Counted from the stretch's first letter, positions 7,395 to 17,343 are shown. The stretch: DNA of 28,864 nt from an uncultured Oscillospiraceae bacterium (GCA_948616425.1 CAPGBJ010000011.1:1-28864); one strand, 5' to 3'. Notes: generated from the letters alone by a model not told the origin. Numbers and translations are program-made.

Positions 7395-7832
7395 TTACAG
7401 CTCCTTTAAAATTTCATTTCTCTTTTGCTGAAACTCCCGGTCGGTGATGAGGCCGGCAGATTTCAGACTTTCCAACTGCTCCAACCGCTGTTTAGCGTCT
7501 AAAGCGACGGATGGGATGTGGTCGTGGGTCTCCACAGGAGGCGCGTCCGGAAACCTCTGGTCGGTCTCCTCCTCAGTCTCCGTCTCGATTTGATAGGTGC
7601 GCCCCATCAGGCCGTTTTTTCCAAAGGCGATTAGCGTCCCGTTGACGGCGAAAAAGACCCCTGCCACCAGAAAAGGCAGACCAATCAGACCAAATGACGG
7701 AATAATTTCCGCCAGGGCAATCAAGGCGAACACCGCGCCGAAGACGGCGTGAAATACGCCTATTCCCCGAAACATGACCTTGCCCGCCCCCGTAGGCGCG
7801 TACCGCATGGTATACCGTCTCTGCTTTTTCAT
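7395..7832 (-). CDS. SHOCT-domain membrane protein
   Basis: 145-aa protein with two membrane segments (about 22-43 and 49-70), a variable acidic linker (80-110) and a C-terminal SHOCT motif (about 114-145: QRLEQLESLKSAGLITDREF, then KRNEIL). SHOCT is a short oligomerisation helix pair often placed at the end of membrane or stress proteins; it gives no enzymatic function. The start at 7832 has a GGGGGGAGGAGAACC site. It appears to be the first gene of a three-gene unit with the DUF3829 lipoprotein and the DIP1984-family gene. A 9-bp inverted repeat separates it from gyrA. Identity as SHOCT protein is good; role unknown. Confidence 0.8.
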   Translation of the reverse strand: MKKQRRYTMRYAPTGAGKVMFRGIGVFHAVFGAVFALIALAEIIPSFGLIGLPFLVAGVFFAVNGTLIAFGKNGLMGRTYQIETETEEETDQRFPDAPPVETHDHIPSVALDAKQRLEQLESLKSAGLITDREFQQKRNEILKEL

Positions 7833-7849
7833 GGTTCTCCTCCCCCCGG

Positions 7850-7907
7850 TAGAGACACATCATGACGCTTCCGCATTTTCAGGAGAGCGCCTTATGGAGT
7901 GTCTCTA
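7850..7907. repeat. 9-bp inverted repeat between gyrA and SHOCT gene
   Basis: TAGAGACAC (7850-7858) and GTGTCTCTA (7899-7907) are perfect inverted repeats 40 nt apart. They fill the gap between the gyrA stop and the next minus-strand gene. No T run follows, so it is not a classical terminator. It could be a small mobile-repeat remnant. Confidence 0.45.
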
Positions 7908-7910
7908 CAG

Positions 7911-10445
<2,535 letters not shown>

Positions 10446-10473
10446 TTATTGTGTTCCTCCTTGTTAGAGGTCT

Positions 10474-10598
10474 AAAGCCCCCTTGTTAAAGGGGGGTGCC
10501 CCCCACAGGGGGCGGGGGGATTCCGTTTACAGAAAGTTTTTTAACAGAATCCCCCACCCAGCTCCGCCGGGAGCCCCCTTTTGCAAGGGGGCCTTTTT
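10474..10598. repeat. MITE-like palindromic element
   Basis: A 125-bp GC-rich element with imperfect terminal inverted repeats (AAAGCCCCCTTG at the left, its complement CAAGGGGGCCTTT at the right). Internal pairs include GGGGGATTC (10515-10523) with GAATCCCCC (10547-10555), and CCCCCTT with AAGGGGG. It codes for nothing and lies between gyrA and the gyrB tail remnant. The right-hand hairpin followed by TTTTT could end plus-strand transcripts. This type of element is often repeated many times in genomes of this group (general knowledge, not checked). Confidence 0.6.
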
Positions 10599-10618
10599 GT
10601 GCTTCTCTATAGCCTTAC

Positions 10619-10699
10619 TTAATAGTCCAGGTTCACTGCGTATCTGGCGTTGCGCTCGATGAACTCCTTTAAGCCAGTTTTTAACAGATCAAGTCTCAT
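10619..10699 (-). pseudogene. Second copy of the gyrB 3' end
   Basis: A 26-codon open frame whose last 15-16 codons encode KEFIERNARYAVNLDY and stop. The true gyrB ends KEFIERNAKYAVNLDY. Over the 45 aligned bases there are six differences, five of them synonymous and one Lys/Arg. The fragment therefore evolved as coding sequence, rather than being a fresh duplication. Homology stops at the Lys codon; upstream residues (MRLDLLKTGL) are unrelated. Its ATG overlaps the end of the nuclease gene by 11 nt, so it might still be translated. Read as the footprint of an insertion at the gyrB stop. Confidence 0.8.
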
Positions 10700-11585
10700 G
10701 ATACACTCTTTCCAGCAAAGGCTTCGCTTTTTCAAAATCATTGGCGTCCTTGATACTTACCTGTAAATCGCCGGTGCCATAGTGCCCGATATTCCGCATA
10801 TCTCTTGTAAATCCTTTTTCCAATATGACGCTTTCCGGATTCAATTTTAAATATAGAATGACTTGTTTACTTTGAATTTCAACGCAAACCATATTTTGGA
10901 CCTTTTTATAGGCTAAATAAAGCTTTAATTGGTTTTGGGAAATATCATCGCCTAGGGATTCAATGAAGTCACATACAGAAGCATAAAGCTTTTTCACATC
11001 GTCAGAAACCATGGCCAGCTTTTCTACATGCGACTTTGTGTTGCTGTTTTTTCCACTCTCAATCCCATCTACATGTTCCACAACCGCTTTCATTACCGGC
11101 GCATTTAAATGCTCAAACAAAATCAAGTCATCATCATACTTTCGATAGCTGACCAATTTAATGTTTTTTTGCATCTGATTGACCGCATGGAGGTCATATT
11201 TCGTAAAATCGTGGGCAATGCAGATAACGCAGGGGACCGACCAATCAATTTGCTCCGCAACATCCATGCCTAATTTCTCAATCACCAACAGCTTAAAATC
11301 CGCCTTATGGTCCAAGAGCCAATCCAGGTAAAATAATCCCTGGTTTATGACATTTTCATTTTGACTGCGCTTATACTCAAAGATCACAGGGCTGTTATTC
11401 TCATCAATCCCTATGCTGTCCATCCGGCCATTTGTAATGGCGTATTCGCTTTTTAAAAAGCGCACGCCAAAAAAGGTTTCCATATGACGTTCAATCAACG
11501 TCTGAAGCTCTTTTTCAAGGATCACTTCTGAAGACGTGCGCTCTTTTACGCTGCCATTGATAGAAAACAATTTAATTTCTGACAT
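10689..11585 (-). CDS. PD-(D/E)XK nuclease-fold protein, DUF5655 C-terminus
   Basis: 298-aa protein. The N-terminal half has a restriction-endonuclease-like motif: GRMDSIGID with Asp56, then 14 residues on PVIFEYKR with Glu70 and Lys72 (D...E-x-K), followed by NVINQGLFYLDWLLDHKADF. The C-terminal third (about 215-298) matches the DUF5655 pattern: LKLYLAYKKVQNMVCVEIQ, then FTRDMRNIGHYGTGDLQVSI. Predicted cytoplasmic DNA-acting protein; target and role unknown, possibly repair or defence. The start at 11585 is chosen for the GGAGGG site 6 nt upstream; an upstream in-frame ATG lacks one. The gene is visibly more AT-rich than its neighbours and lies between gyrB and a second gyrB tail, both signs of acquisition. 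No partner methylase is present. Confidence 0.8.
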   Translation of the reverse strand: MSEIKLFSINGSVKERTSSEVILEKELQTLIERHMETFFGVRFLKSEYAITNGRMDSIGIDENNSPVIFEYKRSQNENVINQGLFYLDWLLDHKADFKLLVIEKLGMDVAEQIDWSVPCVICIAHDFTKYDLHAVNQMQKNIKLVSYRKYDDDLILFEHLNAPVMKAVVEHVDGIESGKNSNTKSHVEKLAMVSDDVKKLYASVCDFIESLGDDISQNQLKLYLAYKKVQNMVCVEIQSKQVILYLKLNPESVILEKGFTRDMRNIGHYGTGDLQVSIKDANDFEKAKPLLERVYHET

Positions 11586-11654
11586 ACATACCCTCCCGCA
11601 CAGCAACCGCAAACTTCGTTTCTACCTCGTGTCGGCGACGCCAGGAAAATGACG

Positions 11655-13619
11655 TCAGTAGTCCAGGTTCACCGCGTATTTAGCATTCCGTTCGATGAAC
11701 TCCTTCCGGGGCTCCACCTTCTCGCCCATGAGGATGGTAAAGGTCTCGTCGGCCCGGACGGCGTCATCCAGCTCAATCCGGCGCAGCGTGCGCTTCTCCG
11801 GGTCCATAGTGGTGTCCCACAGTTCCTGGGGGTTCATCTCGCCCAGGCCCTTAAAGCGGTTGATCTCCACCTTGGCGTTGGGGTTGTCCCCCCGCATCTC
11901 GGCGGAGATGGCGTCCCGCTCCTCCTCGGAGAAGGCCAGCCGAATCTGCTTGCCTCGGGTCAGCTTGAACAGGGGGGGCACGGCGGAGTAGACATAGCCG
12001 TTTTCAATCAGCGGCCGCATAAAGCGGAAAAAGAAGGTGAGCAGCAGGGTGCGGATGTGGGCCCCGTCCACGTCGGCGTCGGCCATGATGATCACCTTGT
12101 GGTAACGCAGCTTATTCAAGTCGAAGTCATCCCCGATGCCCGCCCCCAGGGCGGTGATGACGGGGGTAAGTTTATCGTTGCCGTAGACCTTGTCGGCCCG
12201 GGCCTTCTCCACGTTGAGCATCTTGCCCCACAGGGGAAGGATGGCCTGGAAGCGGCTGTCCCGGCCCTGGGTGGCCGAGCCGCCGGCGGAGTCGCCCTCG
12301 ACGATATAAATTTCAGTCAGTTCTGGGTTGGCCTCGTTACAGTCCCGCAGCTTGTCTGGCATGGCCGCGCCCCCCAGGGCGGTCTTGCGGCGGATGGACT
12401 CCCGGGCCTTTCGGGCGGCCTCCCGGGCCCGGTTGGCCATGAGGGCTTTGTCCAGAATGGCACGGCCTACGGCGGGGTTTTCCTCCAGATAGATTTCCAG
12501 TTTTTCAGAGACCACATTGTTGACCAGGGTGCGCATCTCGCTGTTGCCCAGCTTGGTCTTGGTCTGGCCCTCGAACTGGGCCTCGGTAAGTTTCACCGAG
12601 ATGACCACGCTCAGGCCCTCCCGGCAGTCGTCGCCGGAGACCTTCTCGTCATCCTTGAGTAGCTTAATTTTCCGGCCGTAGGCGTTGAGCACGTTGGTCA
12701 GGGCCCGACGAAAGCCCTCCTCGTGCATGCCGCCCTCGGCGGTGTGGACGTTGTTGGCAAAGGAGGCCATCGTCTCCTGATAGCCGTCGTTGTACTGCAT
12801 GGCCACTTCGGCCATAGAGTCCTCCCGGGCCCCGGACATGTAGATTACGTCGGAATGGAGAGGGTCTTTGTTCCGGTTGATAAAAGTGATGAACTCCCGG
12901 ATTCCCCCCTCATAGCACATATCGTCCTCCTGTTCCTGACCGGGGCGCAGGTCCACCGTCTGGATACGCAGGCCGGCATTGAGGAAGGCCTCTTCCCGCA
13001 TCCGGGTGCGGAGAGTGTCGTAGTTATATTCCAGGGTGTCGAACATCTCCGGGTCGGGCTTGAAGGTGACGGTGGTGCCGGTGTGGTCGGTTCTGCCCAC
13101 TACCTTCATCTCCTGGGTGATCTTGCCCCGGGCAAACTTCATCTCATAGATTTCCCCGTTCTTGTGGACCTGAACTTCCAGCCATTCGCTGAGGGCGTTG
13201 ACCACCGATGCGCCCACCCCGTGGAGGCCGCCGGACACCTTGTACCCGCCGCCGCCGAACTTACCGCCGGCGTGGAGGATGGTAAACACCACCTCCAGGG
13301 CGGGTTTACCGGTCTGGGGTTGAATGTCAACCGGAATACCCCGGCCGTTGTCGGTGACGGTAATGGTGTTGCCCGGATTGATTGTAACGGTGATATCTGT
13401 GCAGTGGCCGGCCAAAGCCTCGTCAATGGAGTTGTCCACAATCTCATACACCAGATGGTGCAGGCCAGACTCCGACGTGGAGCCGATATACATGCCCGGA
13501 CGTTTCCGCACCGCCTCCAGACCCTCCAGGACCTGGATTTCTGATCCGCCGTACTCGTGGTCGGTCTGGGTGGTGTTCAGTTCGTTCAACTGATTCAGTT
13601 CGTTTCGTTCTTCAGACAT
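11655..13619 (-). CDS. gyrB: DNA gyrase subunit B
   Basis: 654-aa ATPase subunit of gyrase, full length. The GHKL ATP-binding domain shows YEIVDNSIDEALAGHC (about 58-73), DNGRGIPV and GGLHGVGASVVNALS. The TOPRIM domain shows EGDSAGGSATQGRD and DADVDGAHIRTLLL, the metal-binding acidic triad. The usual C-terminal tail RFKGLGEMNPQELWDTTMDP and IERNAKYAVNLDY ends at TGA. The N-terminus carries a short, Asn/Leu/Glu-rich extension (NELNQLNELN) ahead of the conserved start. GGAGG lies 7 nt before the ATG. Upstream is the PH-domain gene; downstream, where gyrA would normally follow, lies the nuclease-fold gene. Confidence 0.97.
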   Translation of the reverse strand: MSEERNELNQLNELNTTQTDHEYGGSEIQVLEGLEAVRKRPGMYIGSTSESGLHHLVYEIVDNSIDEALAGHCTDITVTINPGNTITVTDNGRGIPVDIQPQTGKPALEVVFTILHAGGKFGGGGYKVSGGLHGVGASVVNALSEWLEVQVHKNGEIYEMKFARGKITQEMKVVGRTDHTGTTVTFKPDPEMFDTLEYNYDTLRTRMREEAFLNAGLRIQTVDLRPGQEQEDDMCYEGGIREFITFINRNKDPLHSDVIYMSGAREDSMAEVAMQYNDGYQETMASFANNVHTAEGGMHEEGFRRALTNVLNAYGRKIKLLKDDEKVSGDDCREGLSVVISVKLTEAQFEGQTKTKLGNSEMRTLVNNVVSEKLEIYLEENPAVGRAILDKALMANRAREAARKARESIRRKTALGGAAMPDKLRDCNEANPELTEIYIVEGDSAGGSATQGRDSRFQAILPLWGKMLNVEKARADKVYGNDKLTPVITALGAGIGDDFDLNKLRYHKVIIMADADVDGAHIRTLLLTFFFRFMRPLIENGYVYSAVPPLFKLTRGKQIRLAFSEEERDAISAEMRGDNPNAKVEINRFKGLGEMNPQELWDTTMDPEKRTLRRIELDDAVRADETFTILMGEKVEPRKEFIERNAKYAVNLDY

Positions 13620-13649
13620 AGTTACCTCCGCGATGGTAGAATTCTGGAA

Positions 13650-13710
13650 GGACGCCTTATGAGACGTCCGGAGATATTTTTACTGCCGACGCATCGCGAT
13701 GCGCCCCTAT
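13650..13710. repeat. Two palindromes upstream of gyrB
   Basis: GGACG/CGTCC (13650-13669) and the perfect palindrome CGCATCGCGATGCG (13690-13703) followed by CCCCTAT lie between gyrB and the PH-domain gene. The second has the AGGGGCG-type frame (minus strand) seen at 3422-3450. They could be processing or partial termination signals within the operon, or repeat remnants. Confidence 0.45.
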
Positions 13711-13713
13711 ATA

Positions 13714-14124
13714 TCAGTCCAACTCCTCGTCATCCAAATCGGCGATGTCGTGGTAGTCGTCCTCTCCGCCTTCAGCCCCCACCAGTTCAGTGGTCCGCAT
13801 CCGGCGCTTATTTTTGGCAGCCTCAACATTCTGATGGATGAGCTCCTTGACCTCCCGAGGGTTCTTGACATTTTTCAGATCCAGGTGGGGAATACTCTTA
13901 TCCGACGATACCACGCAGACCGTCCCCACACCGAAAATCCGCTGGCCCAGAGACATGTTCAACTGTAGGTCCCGCACCCGGTAGAGCAACACCTCATCAG
14001 ATTTGATGTTGAAAAACCCAGTTTCACAGAACAGCCGATCCTCACTGAGGCGGTAGCGGGTGAAGGACAGGGGCAGCCCCAAATGGCGTTTGCGATCCTT
14101 CCACAGATATTCGATGGATTCCAT
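13714..14124 (-). CDS. PH-domain protein (bacterial PH, YdbS/YdbT-like)
   Basis: 136-aa protein. Residues about 15-95 form a bacterial PH-like domain: GLPLSFTRYRLSEDRLFCET, then a VLLYRVRDLQLNMSLGQRIFG core typical of bPH_2, then a strand and helix. The tail (100-136) is charged and ends in an acidic cluster (EDDYHDIADLDDEELD). No membrane segment, unlike YdbS. PH domains of this type are small scaffolds; no reaction is implied. An AAGGAGG site precedes the ATG. It lies between remB and gyrB, a place that is empty in the Bacillus order, so it is a lineage-specific addition that could be co-expressed with gyrase. Confidence 0.75.
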   Translation of the reverse strand: MESIEYLWKDRKRHLGLPLSFTRYRLSEDRLFCETGFFNIKSDEVLLYRVRDLQLNMSLGQRIFGVGTVCVVSSDKSIPHLDLKNVKNPREVKELIHQNVEAAKNKRRMRTTELVGAEGGEDDYHDIADLDDEELD

Positions 14125-14234
14125 ATTTTATCCTCCTTATTTCGTCGGGACACGGTTTGCCGTGTTCGTGTCATACCTGGCGGTTCCCTTCTGGTGATCG
14201 GCCGCGACAGGTCGTGTTCCTGTCTGTACACACA

Positions 14235-14498
14235 CTATTCCAATCCTCCCCGTTCCGCCCGGTGGGCCAGGGTGGTGGAAGAGAGGGGAGAAATGTAGAC
14301 CACCGGTTCTCCCCAGCGGCTGTCAACCAGGATGAAGGACCGGGGAAGATCCTCGGTGAGCCAGATGGCCCGGCCCTCCGCCTCCGCCCGCTCCAGAAAT
14401 TCCCGGGTCTTATAGGCCCAACTGGCGTTATCCAGGTCAAAAACACCCAAAATATCCCGGTGGGGAACGACCACCGATTGACCGAGATGCAGATACAT
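14235..14498 (-). CDS. remB: RemB-like extracellular matrix regulator (DUF370)
   Basis: 87-aa protein of the DUF370/RemA family. The conserved start MYLHLGQSVVVPHRDILGVF and the WLTEDLPRSFILVD and VYISPLSSTTLAHR segments are typical. RemA relatives are DNA-binding biofilm regulators in Bacillus; the position between recF and gyrB is that of B. subtilis yaaB (remB). The function here is inferred by family and synteny only. It has a candidate promoter (14534-14562) and an AAAGGA site, so it can be expressed apart from recF. The PH-domain gene follows after about 110 nt containing small inverted repeats (ACACGG/CCGTGT near 14153-14166). Confidence 0.88.
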   Translation of the reverse strand: MYLHLGQSVVVPHRDILGVFDLDNASWAYKTREFLERAEAEGRAIWLTEDLPRSFILVDSRWGEPVVYISPLSSTTLAHRAERGGLE

Positions 14499-14533
14499 GA
14501 CTAGTCAATCCTTTTGAAAAACAAATTATCTCA

Positions 14534-14562
14534 ATTACTCTAAATAATTTTTTACAGGTCAA
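14534..14562 (-). promoter_or_regulatory. Candidate promoter for remB
   Basis: On the minus strand TTGACC (14562-14557) and AGTAAT (14539-14534) are 17 bases apart in an AT-rich gap. The -10 match is weak. It would uncouple remB and genes after it from the dnaA-recF transcript. Confidence 0.4.
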
Positions 14563-14584
14563 ATTTGCTGTGAATCATATCAGG

Positions 14585-14601
14585 CGCCCTTTGGGCGTTT
14601 T
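14585..14601 (+). terminator. Short hairpin with T run, plus orientation
   Basis: CGCCC TTT GGGCG followed by TTTT. On the plus strand it looks like a small terminator facing into recF, where it could limit antisense transcripts. Read on the minus strand it follows the recF stop but lacks a T run. Confidence 0.4.
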
Positions 14602-14603
14602 GA

Positions 14604-14623
14604 CATGCTTCAAACAAGCCCTA
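14604..14623. repeat. 20-bp dispersed repeat, copy 2 (spans recF stop)
   Basis: Same 20-mer as 67-86 with one mismatch (C for T at the fifth base). The recF stop codon and its last four codons (LGLV) lie inside it, so the repeat defines the RecF C-terminus. Confidence 0.6.
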
Positions 14624-15719
14624 ACCTGCCGTCGTGGATGTGGAAGGCCTTGCCGCCCTCCAGACCTTCCAACTTCTCCTCCTCACAGCAGGTAATGAAC
14701 ACCTGTCCACCCTGGATACGGTTTAGGACAAAGGCCTGTCTCCGGGGGTCCAGCTCAGACAGAACATCATCTAACAGGAGGACGGGCCACTCGCCGGTCT
14801 CCTCCTGGAAAATTTCCCTCTGGGCCAGCTTCAGAGACAGAGCGGCCGTCCGGGTCTGTCCCTGAGAGGCGTAAGTCTTGGCGTTTTTTCCACCAATGGC
14901 AACAGTCAGGTCGTCCTTGTGGGGCCCGGACAGACACTGGCGAGAATCTATCTCCGCCTGGCGGTGTTTCTCCTGGTGTTCCAGCAGGAGGGGCAGCAGT
15001 TCCCGGGGTCCGGCCTGGGGGTCATCCACCGTGGAAACCGTCTCATAACCCAGTTCCAATCCCTCCCGGCCCCCGGAAAAATCGGCGTGGATAGCGGGAG
15101 CATGTTCCCGCAGGCGCTTCACAAAGTGGGCCCGGTAGTGGATGAGCATGGCTCCCGTCTGGGCCATCCGAAGATTGAAGTCATCTAAAGTCTGGAGGAG
15201 AGAGGGATTTTCCGGCCAGTCCCGCAAAATTCGAGTCTTGTGGTCATAGAGTCGGTTGTACTCCGCCAGCGCCTGGGCATACCGGGGCCGCAGCTGGCAG
15301 ATGGCCCCGTCCAGGAATCGTCTCCGCTCCGCTCCACCCGCTCTGATAAGGGACAGATCTTCGGGACAAAACAGCACCGTGTTTAAGATACCCGTCAACT
15401 CCCCGGCAGTTTTCAACCGTACCCCGTTGGAGAACAGCTGCCGACCCCGGCCCCGGAAGAGGCGGACTTCCAAAGTAAAATCCCGGTTTCGGCTGAATAT
15501 CTCCCCCTTCACAAAGGCGGAATCGATATCCAGCATAATCATCTCCCGGTCGTACCGGGCCCGATGGGACCGGGCCGTGGACAGATAAGCGACAGCCTCC
15601 AACAGGTTGGTCTTTCCTTGGGCATTGTCGCCATAAATCAGGTTAACCCGGGGGTCAAACTCCAACTCCAGGTGGGGATAGTTGCGGAAAAAGTCCAACT
15701 CCAAACGTTTAAAAATCAC
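14610..15719 (-). CDS. recF: DNA replication and repair protein RecF
   Basis: 369-aa SMC/ABC-type ATPase that loads RecA at single-strand gaps together with RecO and RecR. Walker A is GDNAQGKT (30-37), the ABC signature lies in LSGPHKDDL, and Walker B with D-loop is LLLDDVLSELD. Length is normal. It starts with GTG at 15719, overlapping the yaaA stop by 4 nt (GTGA), a strong sign of coupled translation; conserved residues begin at once (FKRLELDFFRNY). The last residues fall within a dispersed 20-bp repeat, so the extreme C-terminus is lineage-specific. Part of the dnaA-dnaN-yaaA-recF unit. Confidence 0.95.
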   Translation of the reverse strand: MIFKRLELDFFRNYPHLELEFDPRVNLIYGDNAQGKTNLLEAVAYLSTARSHRARYDREMIMLDIDSAFVKGEIFSRNRDFTLEVRLFRGRGRQLFSNGVRLKTAGELTGILNTVLFCPEDLSLIRAGGAERRRFLDGAICQLRPRYAQALAEYNRLYDHKTRILRDWPENPSLLQTLDDFNLRMAQTGAMLIHYRAHFVKRLREHAPAIHADFSGGREGLELGYETVSTVDDPQAGPRELLPLLLEHQEKHRQAEIDSRQCLSGPHKDDLTVAIGGKNAKTYASQGQTRTAALSLKLAQREIFQEETGEWPVLLLDDVLSELDPRRQAFVLNRIQGGQVFITCCEEEKLEGLEGGKAFHIHDGRLGLV

Positions 15720-15931
15720 GTAACCACAAGCTCCGTCTCATTGTCTACCGCCGCCCGATCCCCGGGGCGCAACTTCTTTCCCCGCATAAGACACGGCTCT
15801 CCGTTGACCGACACCCGGCCCTCCTGAATAATCAGCTTGGCATCTCCGCCGGTCTCCACCGCCCCGGCAAACTTCAGCAGGTCCTGAAGTTTGATAAATT
15901 CGGTGTGTATTTTGATGGTGTGGGATTCCAT
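15716..15931 (-). CDS. yaaA: S4-domain RNA-binding protein YaaA
   Basis: 71-aa protein consisting of one S4 RNA-binding fold: FIKLQDLLKFAGAVETGGDA, then LIIQEGRVSVNGEPCLMRGKKL and RPGD. Homologues sit between dnaN and recF throughout Firmicutes; a role with ribosomes or RNA is assumed but not proven. The start at 15931 is chosen over a frame 12 codons longer because GGAGG lies 7 nt upstream and family length fits. Its stop overlaps the GTG start of recF. dnaN lies 49 nt upstream. Confidence 0.92.
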   Translation of the reverse strand: MESHTIKIHTEFIKLQDLLKFAGAVETGGDAKLIIQEGRVSVNGEPCLMRGKKLRPGDRAAVDNETELVVT

Positions 15932-15980
15932 AGATACGCCTCCGTGACAGTTCAAAAATTCCAGCAAAGAGAACAGGTGT

Positions 15981-17087
15981 TTAATTCGCCTTCAGCCGCA
16001 CCGGCAGCACCATATAGGTGAAGTTTTCCTCCCCCTGGGCGGGCAGGATGACACAGGGGGCCACGCCGGAATTGAACTCCAGGCGCAGCTTGTCGGCGGG
16101 CGCAGCCTTCAGGGCATCCATGAGATACTTATTATTGAAGCCGATCTCCAGCCCGCCGCCGTCTCCGCTGATAACGCACTGATCCGCGGCATCGCCAATG
16201 GCGGTCTTGGTGGTGATGGAGACCATACCATCTCCAAAGACACAGCGCAGGGGGGATTTCAGCTTCTCACTGATGATAAGGGACACCCGGTCAATGGAGG
16301 AGAGCAGAGCTCGGGTCTCCACCTCTACCTTGACGGTGTTGTTCCGGGGGATGGCATTCCGATAGGCCAGAAAGTCCCCTTCCAGCCGGCGGCACACCAG
16401 GACGGTGTCGCCAGTCTGGAACATAACATGGCGGGCGCCCTGGGTGACGGTGACAGTCTCCTCTCCAGAACAGATCTTTTCCACCTCGTTCAGGGCGGAG
16501 CCGGGGACCACAAAGGAAAATGCGTCAGCCCCCTTTTTTTCCGCTACCTCCTCGTGGCGCAGGGCCAGACGGTAGCCGTCCACAGAGACCACTGTGAGGC
16601 CGGTCTCGTCCACTTCAAAGAGGGACCCGGTGTGGATGGGCCGACTCTCATTGTCACTGACGGCAAAAAGAGTCTGGGAGATCATGGACCTTAGAACAGG
16701 CTGACCGATAATCAGGGCGTTCTGCTGGTCAACGTTGGGTAATTCTGGAAACTCCTCTGGGTCGGTACCCAAGATGTTAAATTCGCTGAGGCCACATTTG
16801 ACGTTTACCGTGTAACCGTTTGAGGAGAAGACTACCACATCATCTGGCATTTTGCGGACGATCTCTCCAAAGAGGCGGGCAGAGAGCACCAGAGAACCGC
16901 TCTCCGTAATCTCAGCTGGTACTGTCGCCTGGATACCGGTTTCCAGATTATAGCCGGTGAGGCGCAGTGTGTTGCTCGCCTCGATTAAAATCCCCTCCAT
17001 GGCGGGGATGGAACTTTTGGCGGCGACGGCCCGGGAGGCGACGGACACAGCGGCGGACAGCAGGGCCTTTTCACAGGAGAATTTCAT
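15981..17087 (-). CDS. dnaN: DNA polymerase III beta subunit (sliding clamp)
   Basis: 368-aa ring-forming clamp that tethers DNA polymerase III and many repair proteins to DNA. Three similar clamp domains of about 120 residues each can be followed. Recognisable segments are the start MKFSCEKALLSAAVSVASRA, then VVSVDGYRLA in domain two and the C-terminal YMVLPVRL. GGAGG lies 7 nt before the ATG. It follows dnaA across the 256-nt oriC region, so the dnaA transcript must pass the origin unless a promoter lies there. Housekeeping; nothing unusual. Confidence 0.96.
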   Translation of the reverse strand: MKFSCEKALLSAAVSVASRAVAAKSSIPAMEGILIEASNTLRLTGYNLETGIQATVPAEITESGSLVLSARLFGEIVRKMPDDVVVFSSNGYTVNVKCGLSEFNILGTDPEEFPELPNVDQQNALIIGQPVLRSMISQTLFAVSDNESRPIHTGSLFEVDETGLTVVSVDGYRLALRHEEVAEKKGADAFSFVVPGSALNEVEKICSGEETVTVTQGARHVMFQTGDTVLVCRRLEGDFLAYRNAIPRNNTVKVEVETRALLSSIDRVSLIISEKLKSPLRCVFGDGMVSITTKTAIGDAADQCVISGDGGGLEIGFNNKYLMDALKAAPADKLRLEFNSGVAPCVILPAQGEENFTYMVLPVRLKAN

Positions 17088-17132
17088 AGTGGTTCCTCCA
17101 ATCTCTTTCTCTCTCCGCCATAGGAGGAGAGG

Positions 17133-17161
17133 ATATATTTTTTTAGTAACAGTAGTGAATA
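17133..17161 (-). promoter_or_regulatory. Candidate unwinding element with DnaA-trio motif
   Basis: Read on the minus strand the tract is TATTCACTACTGTTACTA followed by AAAAAAATATAT. The repeated A/G-A/T-type triplets next to a DnaA-box cluster, on the dnaN side, match the layout of the B. subtilis basal unwinding system (DnaA-trio). Position and order fit; strand separation here is inferred. Confidence 0.6.
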
Positions 17162-17172
17162 GGCAAAAATAA

Positions 17173-17309
17173 TGTGGAAAGATGGCGGAAAGCCTTGGGG
17201 CTGTAAGAAAAAATCATCAACAGGGGATGTGGGAAAAAATGATGGTTTTCCACAGCAGGATGTTTTATCCACATTTCTCCACCCACATTCCACATTTTTA
17301 TGTGGAAAA
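17173..17309. other. Chromosomal origin oriC: DnaA-box cluster
   Basis: The gap between dnaA and dnaN holds one perfect DnaA box TTATCCACA (17265-17273) and several one- or two-mismatch boxes: TTTTCCACA (17246-17254), TGTGGAAAA (17301-17309, reverse), TGTGGAAAG (17173-17181, reverse), CATTCCACA (17286-17294) and TGTGGGAAA near 17229. Together with the AT-rich trio tract at 17133-17161 and the gene switch nearby, this is the replication origin. It forms the second half of a bipartite origin with the boxes upstream of dnaA. Confidence 0.88.
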
Positions 17310-17343
17310 CATGTCGTGGGATGACGAAGATCCGACGAGGAAT

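Noticed and set aside
11649..12662. 337-codon open frame on the plus strand
   Set aside because: Antisense shadow of gyrB.
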